20,797 nt of DNA from a virus. Under the pieces are notes generated by a model, which was not told the origin of the DNA, made no database searches, and saw only the letters and a list, made by a program, of their open reading frames with translations. The DNA lies in the IMG/VR virus record IMGVR_UViG_3300037189_005291, positions 1-20,797 of that record. One strand, 5' to 3'. The position numbers and the translations under genes are program-made. Shown one piece after another: positions 5,530 through 15,900 of this stretch (the stretch's first letter is position 1; each line of letters starts with the position of its first letter).

Positions 5530-5850
5530 ATGGCGACAACTACTCATGAGTCTGATACAGTTAAACTGATTGATGGCACAGAAATAACCGTTCGCCCACT
5601 AAAAATCTCTCTTCTTCGTCCGTTTATGAAGAAGTTTGAAGGGGTGGCAAAGGTTGCAGAGGACAACGAAAAATCAATGACTCTGCTAATAGAATGTGTT
5701 CAAATTGCTATGCAGCAATATAAGCCAGAATTGGCTGGGGACATTGCAAAATTGGAAGATCTATTAGATCTCCCTACTGTGTATAAAATCGTAGAAGCAG
5801 CATCTGGTATCAATCTATCATCTGTTACTGACGTTTTAAATATGCAATAA
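5530..5850 (+). CDS. Tail assembly chaperone, short form (G-only paralogue)
   Basis: 106 residues, matching residues 1-~100 of the protein encoded at 4800. Shared features in the same order: MATT start, KL-DGTE, PLKI--LR-FM, C-V-I-M-Q, ED--DLP--Y-I--AA-GI. A hand alignment gives roughly 40% identity over ~100 residues. It ends in DVLNMQ with no T-like domain, and no T domain follows in another frame before the tape measure gene, so this is a stand-alone G. It has a perfect extended -10 promoter and AGGAGGT, and both arginines are CGC/CGT, all signs of stronger expression than the long form. The likely role is the abundant chaperone subunit coating the tape measure during tail assembly; it is not expected in the mature virion. 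Confidence 0.8.
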   Translation: MATTTHESDTVKLIDGTEITVRPLKISLLRPFMKKFEGVAKVAEDNEKSMTLLIECVQIAMQQYKPELAGDIAKLEDLLDLPTVYKIVEAASGINLSSVTDVLNMQ

Positions 5851-5871
5851 TTAATAGAAGAGGTATGATAC

Positions 5872-8800
5872 GTGGCTGATGTCAATGCTAATATTAATGT
5901 AAACATTGATAGTTCAGCAGCCCTTGCCCAACTCAAGGTTTTGCAAAGGCAAATATCCACGTTTCATACTTCTATTGCAAAAAGCAGTGAGTCTGCTGCA
6001 ATTGCACAAAAGTCATTACAAAAAAATCTACTAAACAGCATTAACTCTCTCGGCGCTTTCTCTGCCGAAATGAGAACTGTCAAAACCACATCTGAGGCTT
6101 TTACAACATCGCTTGAAAAAAACAAGTTTTCAATGCGAGAGTACTTCCGATATGCTGGAGGTGCTACAAAAACTTTTGGAAAACTTTTCAAGTCAGAGTT
6201 TGACACAATTGAAAAAGTTGCAACAGAAAGAGTCAAGCGACTTCAAACACAATATATCAAATTAGGTCGTGATACCAATGGCGCAATGCAGGCTATGTCT
6301 ATTATGCCAACCAGTCTTAACCTAAATGATTATGCAACAAAGACTTCTATAGCAGCACAAAAACAAGCACTGTTTAATCAATTAATGAAGCAGGGATCTA
6401 CCAATCTTCTAAACTTCGGTAAGAATACACAGTGGGCAGGCCGTCAGTTGATGGTTGGTTTTACAGTTCCATTATCTATACTTGGAACAACAGCCACCAA
6501 AACATTTATGGATATGGAAGCCCAAGCGCTTAAGTTTAAAAAGGTTTATGGAGATTTATTTACTTCTCAAGAACAAACTCAGGCAGCGCTAGATGGCATT
6601 ACAGAACTTGCTAGAGGATTTACTCAATATGGCGTTGCAGTTTCCCAGACAGTTGGCCTTGCAGCCGATGCTGCAGCAGCAGGTTTCCAGGGTATAGATT
6701 TACAAAGACAAACAACGGAAGCAACACGACTTTCTGTATTAGGACAAATAGATAGCCAAAAAGCACTTGAGACAACTATATCTCTTCAAAATGCTTTTAG
6801 CATGTCCTCTGCAAACTTAGCATCATCAATTGACTTTCTTAACGCAGTAGAAAACCAAACCGTTGTATCTCTTGATGATATTACAACTGCTATTCCAAAA
6901 GTTGCTCCAGTAATCCAACAACTTGGTGGAGATGTAAAAGATTTAACATTCTTTATGGCTGCAATGAAGGAAGGTGGAATTAATGCATCTGAAGGAGCAA
7001 ACGCACTTAAGTCTGGTCTTGCAGCATTAATTAATCCTACTGGCAAAGCAAACGAAATGCTAAAGCAGTTTGGTATAAATGCAACTGATATTGTTACAAG
7101 AAATAAAGGAAATCTAAAAGCAACAGTTATAGAATTTGCACAAGCATTAAATCAACTAGATCCACTAAACAGAGCACAGGCAATTGAGCAAATGTTTGGA
7201 AAGTTCCAGTTTGCCCGTCTATCAACACTTTTTGCTAACGTTACAAAAGAAGGAAATCAGGCTGCTCGTGTTCTTGCATTAGCAAATTCCTCAGTAGAAG
7301 ATCTATCATCTTTATCTGAAAAAGAACTTGGACAAACAGCAGAATCTGCAATGAATAAGTTTAAGAAAACTGTTGAAGATCTTAAGGTAGCCCTTGTTCC
7401 AGTAGGTAAAGCATTTCTTGAAGCAGTAACTCCAATTGTTGAATTTGTTGGAAACATTTTAGAAAAATTTGGAAACCTATCTGATGGAACTAAAAAAGCA
7501 ATAACATTAATGTTAACTGCAATTGGTGGACTTGGCCCAGTTCTCCTTATGACATTTGGTTTGCTTGCAAACGGTGTAGCAAATATTGTTAAACTCTTTT
7601 TGACATTAAGAAACGGATACCTAAGACTAACTGGACAATCCCAAATACTTGGAGAACAAACCCAATACTTAACAATGGAGCAGATCGATGCTGCTGCTGC
7701 ATCACACTCATTAAACCAGGCACACGCAAGTTTAACTCAACAATTTACAGTAGAGGCAGAAGCACTAAATGGATTAATTAGTGCATATCAAAGTGCCACT
7801 GTAGCAGGACAGAACTTTATGCTAAATAATCCTGGTGCAATGCTACCACGCAAGTATGCAGATGGAGTAGCAATAGTTCCAGGAAGTGGTACTGGCGATA
7901 CTGTCCCAGCAATGCTTACTCCAGGAGAAGCAGTTATTCCTGCTCCAATGGCTAAGAAGTATGCACCATTAATACAGGGAATGATTGCTGGAAATATACC
8001 AGGGTTTGCAAAGGGAGTCCTCAGTGTTGGTGGAAGAGCAGTAGGTGCAAATCTATTTAATGATAGAAACGCAGCACAGATTCAGTCTGTAATTGACAAT
8101 ATGATGAACGCTACATCTGGAGTTGCAAACGCACAAACAATTATTGCAGAAACACTTGCAAGAGTTTCTCAAGATGCTAGAATAAGTTTTTCAAGTTTTA
8201 CAAAAGAACTAGATATTGTTGCAAGAGAAATATCTAATATTCAAATACCAGAAAACATTATTGGAGAAAGAGATTACAGTGCATCAGGTGCTGGAGTTAA
8301 AGGTAGTGTTTCTGCACAACTTATGGGCACTCGTGGAGATCTGGGTGCTGAAGAAGTAAGACGTGCTAAAGTAGCAGCAGATGCAGTTCGTAAAGCCTAT
8401 GAAGATATGGGAATTTCTGGAAGAAAGTTAGAACAAGCCTTACAGGTTGATAGAGCACACATAGTTGAAGTAACTCAAGCAGAAAAAAGATATAGCGCAG
8501 CATGGGATACTAGATTGTTTGTTGCACAAGCAAGAGCAGAAAATGAAATGAGTATGCTTCTTACTAATGAAAAAAATCAAAGAGCATATATTTCAAAATT
8601 ACAAAATGTTGATGCTTCAGAATCAATGAAGGCTTCAATACTTGAAAAGATTACAAGAGATCTTGCACTATCAGAAGAAGAACTTCAAATACAGGCACAA
8701 ATCTTAAAAGAGATGTTAGCAGATGCACAATTAATGAAGTCAACAACTTCTGGATTTGGTGTAATTGCACAAGGAACAATCGCAGCAGCAGGTGCCAGAA

Positions 8801-11800
8801 TGAGTATGGGACCAGCATCAGCAGGTGTTGGCTCTAGATCCGCTGCAGAAATTGCTGCTGCACAACAAGATTTAATTCTACAAAAGTTTAGAGGTAATAC
8901 AGAATTTATTAGAGTAATAGAAGCAGAAGGAGTTGAAGCAATAGATCAGGCACTTACTGCCATGGAACAAAAAGCAGAAACAAGATCTCCTTCAAAGAGA
9001 ACAAGAAGACTTGGCAAAAATATTGTAGATGGCCTTAGACTTGGAATGCAAGATGGAGACACTGCACTTAAGGTCAAGGCAGAAGAAACAGCAAATATTG
9101 CAACACTCTCAAATACAGGTGGCCCAGTTAGACCAAGAACAACAATTAGTCAACTGACATCACAAATGCCTATTTCTGATGAAATTAAAAATAAAACAAC
9201 ACAACAGGCAAGAAGCATGCAAGAGACCCATGAGAGGCTTTCTAAACTTAACTCTGCCATAATGGGTGGAACCTTTGCTTTAACCTCTCTAGCAGGCGCT
9301 GGATCGCTTATGGGGGGTGCTATAGGCAATGCATCAAGCCAAATAATGAAGTTCTCAGGACTACTTTTTGGATTAATGTCAGTAACTCAATTACTTACCC
9401 AAGCAAAGGTTGCAGAGTTACTAGCAAGCAGGGCAGCCCTAGGAGCATCAGCAGCAAAGTCTGTAGGTGGGACTGGATTCTTTAGTTTATTATTGCGAGG
9501 TGCACAATATCTAAAAGCATTTCTAGGACCAATTGGTTTAGCAACTGCTGCAATTGGTGTTGTCGTTGGTGCATGGAAGGTTTATTCAGGAGTTCAAGAA
9601 GCACAGAGAGTAAAACTAGAGGCTTTTGGAATTGCTGTTTCTAATAGCACAAAGCAACTAAAAGCATTGGGAGAATATTTTGGAGTAACTCCAAGAAAAA
9701 CTGGTTTTGATAGCAAAACTGGCCTATCTGTTCAAAGCGGTAAAGGCAGAACTAAACTAGATGAGTTTTTATCCTCTGATACTTTTACAAAAGAATTTTC
9801 AAAAGATGTTTCAGCAACAAAAATCTTGTCAGATCAAGAAGCAATACTTGCATTAAAATTTAGAGGGCTAGAACTTTTATCAAAAGACTTTTCTAAAGAA
9901 CAAGTTCAAATTATTATTGATGCAATTAAAGAGCAGGCTGGGAAATCAAATCTTGATATTGATTTTGGATCTATAAAGTTTGACGAAAAAAGTATAATTT
10001 CAATTCAAAAAGACTTACAAGAATCTTTTAAGAAAGTTGCAAAGGGATTTACTAAAAAGGGTAATGTATTACAAGATACTCTTATAAGTGGAATTGATCC
10101 AAATACTGGTAAAGCAACTAAATACAGAAATACAGTTTTGTCTAATCAGTTCCAAGCAACAATAAAAAATCAAGCAAATCTGATGAAGACCTATTTGCAA
10201 ACAACCCAAGGACTTTTTGATCAAGGAACAATAAGTGGTGAAACTTATAACACCATGATTACTAATATGTTTAATGAATTAAGAACCAGCGTTCCTGAAG
10301 CAAGTCAACAACAGATTATTTTAAATTCTGTTTTTGCAGATATGGAAAATCCATTAAGCAAAGCAATAACAATGATGTCAGATTATAAAGATCAACTATT
10401 ACTTACACAAGCAGCAGGTCTTGGATTACAGACTAGTATTTCCCAACAAGATCTTGATGCCTTGTCTTATGGCGGTAATGATATTTTCTTAATAGGAAGA
10501 AAACAAACTGCAGAAAGAAAAATCAATTCTTTAATTGCTGAAAGATTAAAGATGATTAAAGAAGCAAATGCTGCAAGCGTAAATGATTATATTACACCTA
10601 CTACTGATTCAGGACCTAAGAAAAAAACTTGGGCAGAATTAGTAAAAGAGCAAAGTGATAGAATCAAGTCATTAGATGACCAAAAGAAAGCAATGCAAAA
10701 ATTAACTGCTGCTGGAGTTTCATATAAAGATGCCCTAGATATTATTCAAAATGCTGAAGACGCTGCACTTATTGCAAACTCAAAAGCAACAACAGCAAAA
10801 ATTAAGGGGTATGCGGAATTAATTAAAAAAGGTAGAGAATATGCTCTAGTTACTAAAGAAAATGCTAAGGCAGAGTTTGATGCACAAAATGATATTGCAC
10901 AATCATATTTTTCAGCACAAGAAGCATTGATCAAAAATCAAAGAGAGGCTGGAGCAGAAGATCTTCAAAATAAGATTGACGTAGCAAAGGTAGCAATTGA
11001 TGCAGCCCAAATAGATGTAGATGCACAACAAAAACTAATTGATTCTAATATTAGAGATATTTCTGCTCTAAATAATGCAATAGATAAGAACTACGATAGA
11101 CCAATTCAGGCAATAAATGACGAGTCTACTATCCTTCAAAACAATCTAAGTATTATAGATCACCAGTCTAATCTGATTAATGAAAAGTATGATGCCCAGG
11201 CCAAGGCATTAGACGAAGTTTCACAAATTAATGAAAAAATTGCAGCACAAGAAAAGTCTAAGTTGACAATTGCAGATGCAATTACTCAAGGAGATATTTC
11301 TGCTGCTGCTGCTGCAATGCAAGATGCTAGGGCACAAGCAGCAAATGCTCAAGTAGGAAATCTTCAAGATGCACTTGATGCTGCAAGAGAAGCAGAACTT
11401 GCAAGAATAACTGTTGGTGGTTTGACTAAGGCTCAGATTGATGAAAAACTATATCAAAATTCTCAAGAAATATTTAGACTAGAACAACTAAGAAGAATAG
11501 AGCAAGAGAAAGTTATAAAACTACAAGATGCAAATTATAACTATGAGCAAGAAATTCTTAGAATTAAAGAACAGATCATTGCCCCACTACAAAAAAGTGT
11601 TGATGAAAATACTATACTTTTAGATAAGTATAATAAACAAACAGAAGAATTAGTTTTACAATTAAAGTATCTTGGTAAAACAGCAAAAGAGTGGGAAACA
11701 AATCAAATAGAGATAGATGCAGCATACTCATCTTTGATTACATACAATAATACACTTGATTCTACGCTGGAGGCAATGAAGTTGATCAATGCTGAATGGA

Positions 11801-12321
11801 ATAAACTATCAGGAAGCAAGCAATCTTCAAACAGTGAAAACTTTGGATTTAATACAACAGATCCTACATCTGCAGCATATGTAGATCCTATAGGTAAGGG
11901 TGTGGATCCAACTAATTATGGATACACAAGCAAGAACCCTTCATTTACCTACTCCCCATGGCCTGGTTTTGCTAAGGGTGGCTTAGTTCCTAGATATTTT
12001 GCTAGTGGTGGATTTGCATCAGGAACTGACACTATACCGTCAATGCTTACCCCAGGTGAGTTTGTCATGACACGCAAAGCAACAAGCCAATATAGACCAA
12101 TTTTAGAATCAATGAATAGACAAAGTTTTAATGTTCCAGGAAATAACGGATACACTGGTTCTAAGGTCACACAAGTTTCAAATTCTAGTTCGTCTTCAGT
12201 GTATAATTATAATGTTGGAATTACAGTTGGTGGCTCTAATGTTAATGCAAATGAAATAGCAAAAACAGTTATTGATCAAATTAGAACCATTGACTCACAA
12301 AGAATTAGAGGACAGCGATAA
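5872..12321 (+). CDS. Tail tape measure protein
   Basis: 2149 residues, the longest gene, directly after the chaperones. GTG start with GAAGAGGT (5857-5864) seven bases upstream. Residues ~180-560 are a PhageMin/TP901-type tape measure core (AGRQLMVGFTVPLS, EAQALKFKKVYGDLF, MAAMKEGGINASEGANALKS). Hydrophobic stretches at ~543-577 and ~1217-1240 may become membrane-inserting segments during DNA ejection. Two copies of the GTDT-PxMLTPGE motif lie near ~670-695 and ~2045-2065, and an SPSK motif (RSPSKRTRRLGKNIVDGLRL) at ~1038. Residues ~1666-1975 are a long coiled coil. At about 0.15 nm per residue this predicts a tail near 320 nm if uncleaved. No lysozyme or peptidase domain was recognised. Its 5' part uses more CGN arginine codons than the rest. 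The stop overlaps the next ATG. Confidence 0.93.
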   Translation: MADVNANINVNIDSSAALAQLKVLQRQISTFHTSIAKSSESAAIAQKSLQKNLLNSINSLGAFSAEMRTVKTTSEAFTTSLEKNKFSMREYFRYAGGATKTFGKLFKSEFDTIEKVATERVKRLQTQYIKLGRDTNGAMQAMSIMPTSLNLNDYATKTSIAAQKQALFNQLMKQGSTNLLNFGKNTQWAGRQLMVGFTVPLSILGTTATKTFMDMEAQALKFKKVYGDLFTSQEQTQAALDGITELARGFTQYGVAVSQTVGLAADAAAAGFQGIDLQRQTTEATRLSVLGQIDSQKALETTISLQNAFSMSSANLASSIDFLNAVENQTVVSLDDITTAIPKVAPVIQQLGGDVKDLTFFMAAMKEGGINASEGANALKSGLAALINPTGKANEMLKQFGINATDIVTRNKGNLKATVIEFAQALNQLDPLNRAQAIEQMFGKFQFARLSTLFANVTKEGNQAARVLALANSSVEDLSSLSEKELGQTAESAMNKFKKTVEDLKVALVPVGKAFLEAVTPIVEFVGNILEKFGNLSDGTKKAITLMLTAIGGLGPVLLMTFGLLANGVANIVKLFLTLRNGYLRLTGQSQILGEQTQYLTMEQIDAAAASHSLNQAHASLTQQFTVEAEALNGLISAYQSATVAGQNFMLNNPGAMLPRKYADGVAIVPGSGTGDTVPAMLTPGEAVIPAPMAKKYAPLIQGMIAGNIPGFAKGVLSVGGRAVGANLFNDRNAAQIQSVIDNMMNATSGVANAQTIIAETLARVSQDARISFSSFTKELDIVAREISNIQIPENIIGERDYSASGAGVKGSVSAQLMGTRGDLGAEEVRRAKVAADAVRKAYEDMGISGRKLEQALQVDRAHIVEVTQAEKRYSAAWDTRLFVAQARAENEMSMLLTNEKNQRAYISKLQNVDASESMKASILEKITRDLALSEEELQIQAQILKEMLADAQLMKSTTSGFGVIAQGTIAAAGARMSMGPASAGVGSRSAAEIAAAQQDLILQKFRGNTEFIRVIEAEGVEAIDQALTAMEQKAETRSPSKRTRRLGKNIVDGLRLGMQDGDTALKVKAEETANIATLSNTGGPVRPRTTISQLTSQMPISDEIKNKTTQQARSMQETHERLSKLNSAIMGGTFALTSLAGAGSLMGGAIGNASSQIMKFSGLLFGLMSVTQLLTQAKVAELLASRAALGASAAKSVGGTGFFSLLLRGAQYLKAFLGPIGLATAAIGVVVGAWKVYSGVQEAQRVKLEAFGIAVSNSTKQLKALGEYFGVTPRKTGFDSKTGLSVQSGKGRTKLDEFLSSDTFTKEFSKDVSATKILSDQEAILALKFRGLELLSKDFSKEQVQIIIDAIKEQAGKSNLDIDFGSIKFDEKSIISIQKDLQESFKKVAKGFTKKGNVLQDTLISGIDPNTGKATKYRNTVLSNQFQATIKNQANLMKTYLQTTQGLFDQGTISGETYNTMITNMFNELRTSVPEASQQQIILNSVFADMENPLSKAITMMSDYKDQLLLTQAAGLGLQTSISQQDLDALSYGGNDIFLIGRKQTAERKINSLIAERLKMIKEANAASVNDYITPTTDSGPKKKTWAELVKEQSDRIKSLDDQKKAMQKLTAAGVSYKDALDIIQNAEDAALIANSKATTAKIKGYAELIKKGREYALVTKENAKAEFDAQNDIAQSYFSAQEALIKNQREAGAEDLQNKIDVAKVAIDAAQIDVDAQQKLIDSNIRDISALNNAIDKNYDRPIQAINDESTILQNNLSIIDHQSNLINEKYDAQAKALDEVSQINEKIAAQEKSKLTIADAITQGDISAAAAAMQDARAQAANAQVGNLQDALDAAREAELARITVGGLTKAQIDEKLYQNSQEIFRLEQLRRIEQEKVIKLQDANYNYEQEILRIKEQIIAPLQKSVDENTILLDKYNKQTEELVLQLKYLGKTAKEWETNQIEIDAAYSSLITYNNTLDSTLEAMKLINAEWNKLSGSKQSSNSENFGFNTTDPTSAAYVDPIGKGVDPTNYGYTSKNPSFTYSPWPGFAKGGLVPRYFASGGFASGTDTIPSMLTPGEFVMTRKATSQYRPILESMNRQSFNVPGNNGYTGSKVTQVSNSSSSSVYNYNVGITVGGSNVNANEIAKTVIDQIRTIDSQRIRGQR

Positions 12322-12959
12322 TGGCTACTTCAGCCTATGTAGTAGGAAGAAAGAGATACCAAAGACCACAGGCAATGCTTTGGTCTAATAACCCTGGAAC
12401 TTTAGTAGATGGCTTATATGTCCCAACTGGGTATGAAATTGGATCAAATGTTCCAACTGGTACTGACCCAGAACTAATAGACCAATTTTTAATTCTTTCG
12501 GATCATAATAGAAATGATATTAGTTTTAGCGGAACAAGAATTGAACAAAGACAGAGAACTGTAAATGGCAGAATGAGATCTCATCATATTGCAGATAAAC
12601 TTACAATATCTACTTCTTGGAACAATTTGCCATCAAGAAGATATTCAACTGTTCCAGATTTTGATTTAGAAACAGGAATCTCTCCACATAAGAATCAAAA
12701 TGACGAGTACACATCTGATGGTGGTGCAGGTGGTGTAGATATTCTAGATTGGTATAAAAATCATACTGGATCCTTCTGGTTGTTCCTATCCTATGATAAT
12801 TATAGTAATTTTGGAAATGATGAAAATGCATTTGATCATCTTGGACAGTATAGTGAAATTTTAGAAGTATTTATAGCAGACTTTAATTATAGTGTTATAA
12901 AGCGTGGTGGAAGTAACTTTGACCTCTGGAATATATCGGTAACACTGGAAGAGGCATAA
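12321..12959 (+). CDS. Distal tail (Dit-like) / minor tail protein
   Basis: 212 residues immediately after the tape measure, the usual Dit slot. The protein is beta-rich and soluble. It has a central Gly-rich stretch (DGGAGGVDILDWYKNHTGSF, ~133-152) and a C-terminal strand pair (EILEVFIADFNYSVIKRG, then LWNISVTLEEA) that resembles the end of Dit/tube-like domains that fit a ring at the tail tip. AGAGGA (12307-12312) lies eight bases before the ATG, which overlaps the tape measure stop; the next gene follows directly. Dit proteins form the hexameric hub linking tube and baseplate. I call this from order and strand pattern, without any diagnostic motif. Confidence 0.6.
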   Translation: MATSAYVVGRKRYQRPQAMLWSNNPGTLVDGLYVPTGYEIGSNVPTGTDPELIDQFLILSDHNRNDISFSGTRIEQRQRTVNGRMRSHHIADKLTISTSWNNLPSRRYSTVPDFDLETGISPHKNQNDEYTSDGGAGGVDILDWYKNHTGSFWLFLSYDNYSNFGNDENAFDHLGQYSEILEVFIADFNYSVIKRGGSNFDLWNISVTLEEA

Positions 12960-15900
12960 ATGTTTATAAATGAAGAATTAAAAGATCATTTACAAACATC
13001 TTCATCTATTAAAATTAATTCATTAGTTTTAGCAGAATGGAATATGAATACTCCAGATAATATTTATAAAGTTGGAAACTATCGCCATAGACCGCTTGAA
13101 GAAGATTCTGTATATAAATCAATCACAAGTAATTTTGATAATCAAGATTTAAATAATGCATACACAAATGCAACAGATGCAGATGTAGTTGTTGATGGTG
13201 GATATACAGATGCAGACGTTCCACAAACATTTTTATCAAATAAAGATAAGATGAAGATGATATATTCTTTAGAGGACTGCCTTAATCCTTTTAGGCCAAG
13301 GTCTGGAATCAATAAACCTTTATATTTTAGTGGAAGATTCTTAGCAAACTCTGGGTCTCGATTGGCTGAAAGACCAAGATACTATATGCCTTCAAGAAAT
13401 GATCAGTTTAAATACTGGACATCCTATAGAACTGAAAATGGCATAGAGCGTGGTATTGCAAAAAATAAAGTAAACAACTTGTTCTTTATTGATGACACTG
13501 CCCCTTTTGTTGTTTATAAAGAACAATTGCCAGCAAACAGGATAGTTGTTAAGATGCAAACTAATGTTGGCGATGTTAACCTTGGTCCGTTTACAACTAT
13601 TACAGGGTCAGTCGAGGATCCTCTGTATGGTGAAACAAATAAAACAGTTCCTAAACGGTGGAAGATTCAAACCCTTAACGGAAATAACTGGGTAGATGCA
13701 TATAGTTTTAAAGATGATGACACTAGAGATAATGGACTAAGCATTGTTGGTTCAGATGGATATGTTGAACTACAGTATGGTTTGATAGTTCCAGAAACAT
13801 ATAAAGATATTTTTATTTTTGCAGAACAACTTTCTTCTGAAACCCTTTTGCCTTCAGAATCTATAGACGGGTATGCATACCTTGTTGTAAGTAATGAGGG
13901 AGAGAATGGACTATTTTATATTTGGACTAATGGAGAGTATGAAACATTTACTCCAAAATATGGATGGAAACTTGGTACAGAAGATATAACAAATAATACA
14001 GACTTTGTTTCTGATCTAACTAATCCAAAATATTTTGCAAACCCTATAAGTGGATCTACAACATACAGAGAGTTTGAATATATTCGTGGAATTAGAATTG
14101 TTTGTTACACAATGAATAAGTTTGATTCAACATTTGATCTTATTGAAATGTCCCCACGACTTGTTGCAGATATCTCTGACAGAGTTATTGATTTTAAGGT
14201 AACAAAGGTTTTGTCTGATCTTGGAATTACATCAATGCCAGTTGGACAGTTGCTTGCGTCTACTGGAAACCTAAGTTTATTTGACTATGATCAAGCGTTT
14301 AATGAAGAAAATACTAACAGCATAATTCATAAATATATAAGAAAGAATATTAAGTTTAACTTTTATGAAACAATTCTTGATGTAAACGGTAGCGACTACT
14401 ATGTTCCAATAAAAACATTATACTCTGAAGGATTTCCTCAAGCAGACTTTACTGGCTCAACAATTTCCTTAACTCTAAGAGACATGTTCTTTTTCTTGGA
14501 ATCTATGCCAGCACCAAGAATGCTAACAACAGAGACATCCCTAAGTTATGCAGTCTCTCTACTTCTTGACTATGTTGGTTTTACTAACTATTCTTTTAAA
14601 ACAGTTAATGGAGAGTCCGAAGCCATCATTCCATATTTCTTCGTAGCACCAGACCAAAACGTGGCACAGGTATTAAATCAGTTAGCAATTGCAACACAAA
14701 CATCAATGTTCTTTGATGAATATAATAATTTTATTGTAATGAGCAAAGACTATCTTATGCCAGATGCTGCAGACAGAGAAACAGACTTTATCATATCTGG
14801 ATCAAATAACCAAACAGATACTGGTGTAGTTAAGAATTCATCATCTGGCTATCTTCCTAATATTTTATCGATATCTTCAGAAGATAAAAAGATTTATAAT
14901 GATGGCAAGATTAACTATACCGAAAGATATATTCAAAGATCTTACGGATCAATTCGTCAATCAACATTAGTTGATAATGAAAAAACATGGATATATAAGC
15001 CATCATTGTTATGGGAAGTTTCTGGCACTGATGCTACAAAGACTATAAATGAAGTTGCTTCTAAGCAAGGAAGTTATGTCCTTGGTGCAATGCCACTTAA
15101 TTCAAATCTTCCAAATGTTCCACCTACTGTTTCAAAAAATGTAGTTATAAACAATATAATGGACTTAGGTGAAAATATATATTGGCTAACAAGATATAAT
15201 GGATACTTTTATTCAAACGGTGAAATTATAAAGTATGATGCTGTTCAGTTTAATATTACATTACCGATATGGTATCCAGTAAAAACTGATGGGTCAATAG
15301 ACGAATCCAAGCCAATGCCTGTATTGCCAGGAAGAACTGCTCCTACTGGATATAGACAGGGATCTAGCAATATATGGATAACAAGCAATCAAGAATACCA
15401 AAAGTATTTTTCACAATTACCATTTAATGGAAAAATATATCCAACTGGACTTATTAGAATTTTTTCTAAGCCATACTATGAGACTGTAGCAGGAGTTGCT
15501 AGACTAAAAAATGGAGATGTTGCAGAACATGGTCGTGCACAGTTTGGAACAACAATAGCATCACACTTTGCAGGAATTGGAGATTATTGGTCAAACAATG
15601 ACTATGTACGTGGATTTAATATGGAATCAGAATATCTATATACCACTAAACTATTACAAAATATATCCTATCCAACAACAACTCTTGGTCTTGCTGGCAG
15701 TGATAATGTTTTGGCTAGACAAACAAGCAGAAGTGGCATTATTAAAAACTTTATGGCTACAAATTATTTAACTGAAACCCAAGTAAATAATCTAAAAACT
15801 ACACAAACTGGAACAGTTCAGTCATCTGCTCTTGTTATAAATGGACCATCATTTACAACTTCTCAAAAGCCAATTAACTTTTTATCATACGTATATAAGC

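Noticed and set aside
11302-11316. GCT/GCA repeat encoding five alanines in the tape measure coiled coil
   Set aside because: Short simple repeat within a helical region; no sign of a functional or mobile element.
15568-15771. 67-codon + strand frame inside the hub gene
   Set aside because: Out of frame within a clear long gene, low-complexity translation, no Shine-Dalgarno.
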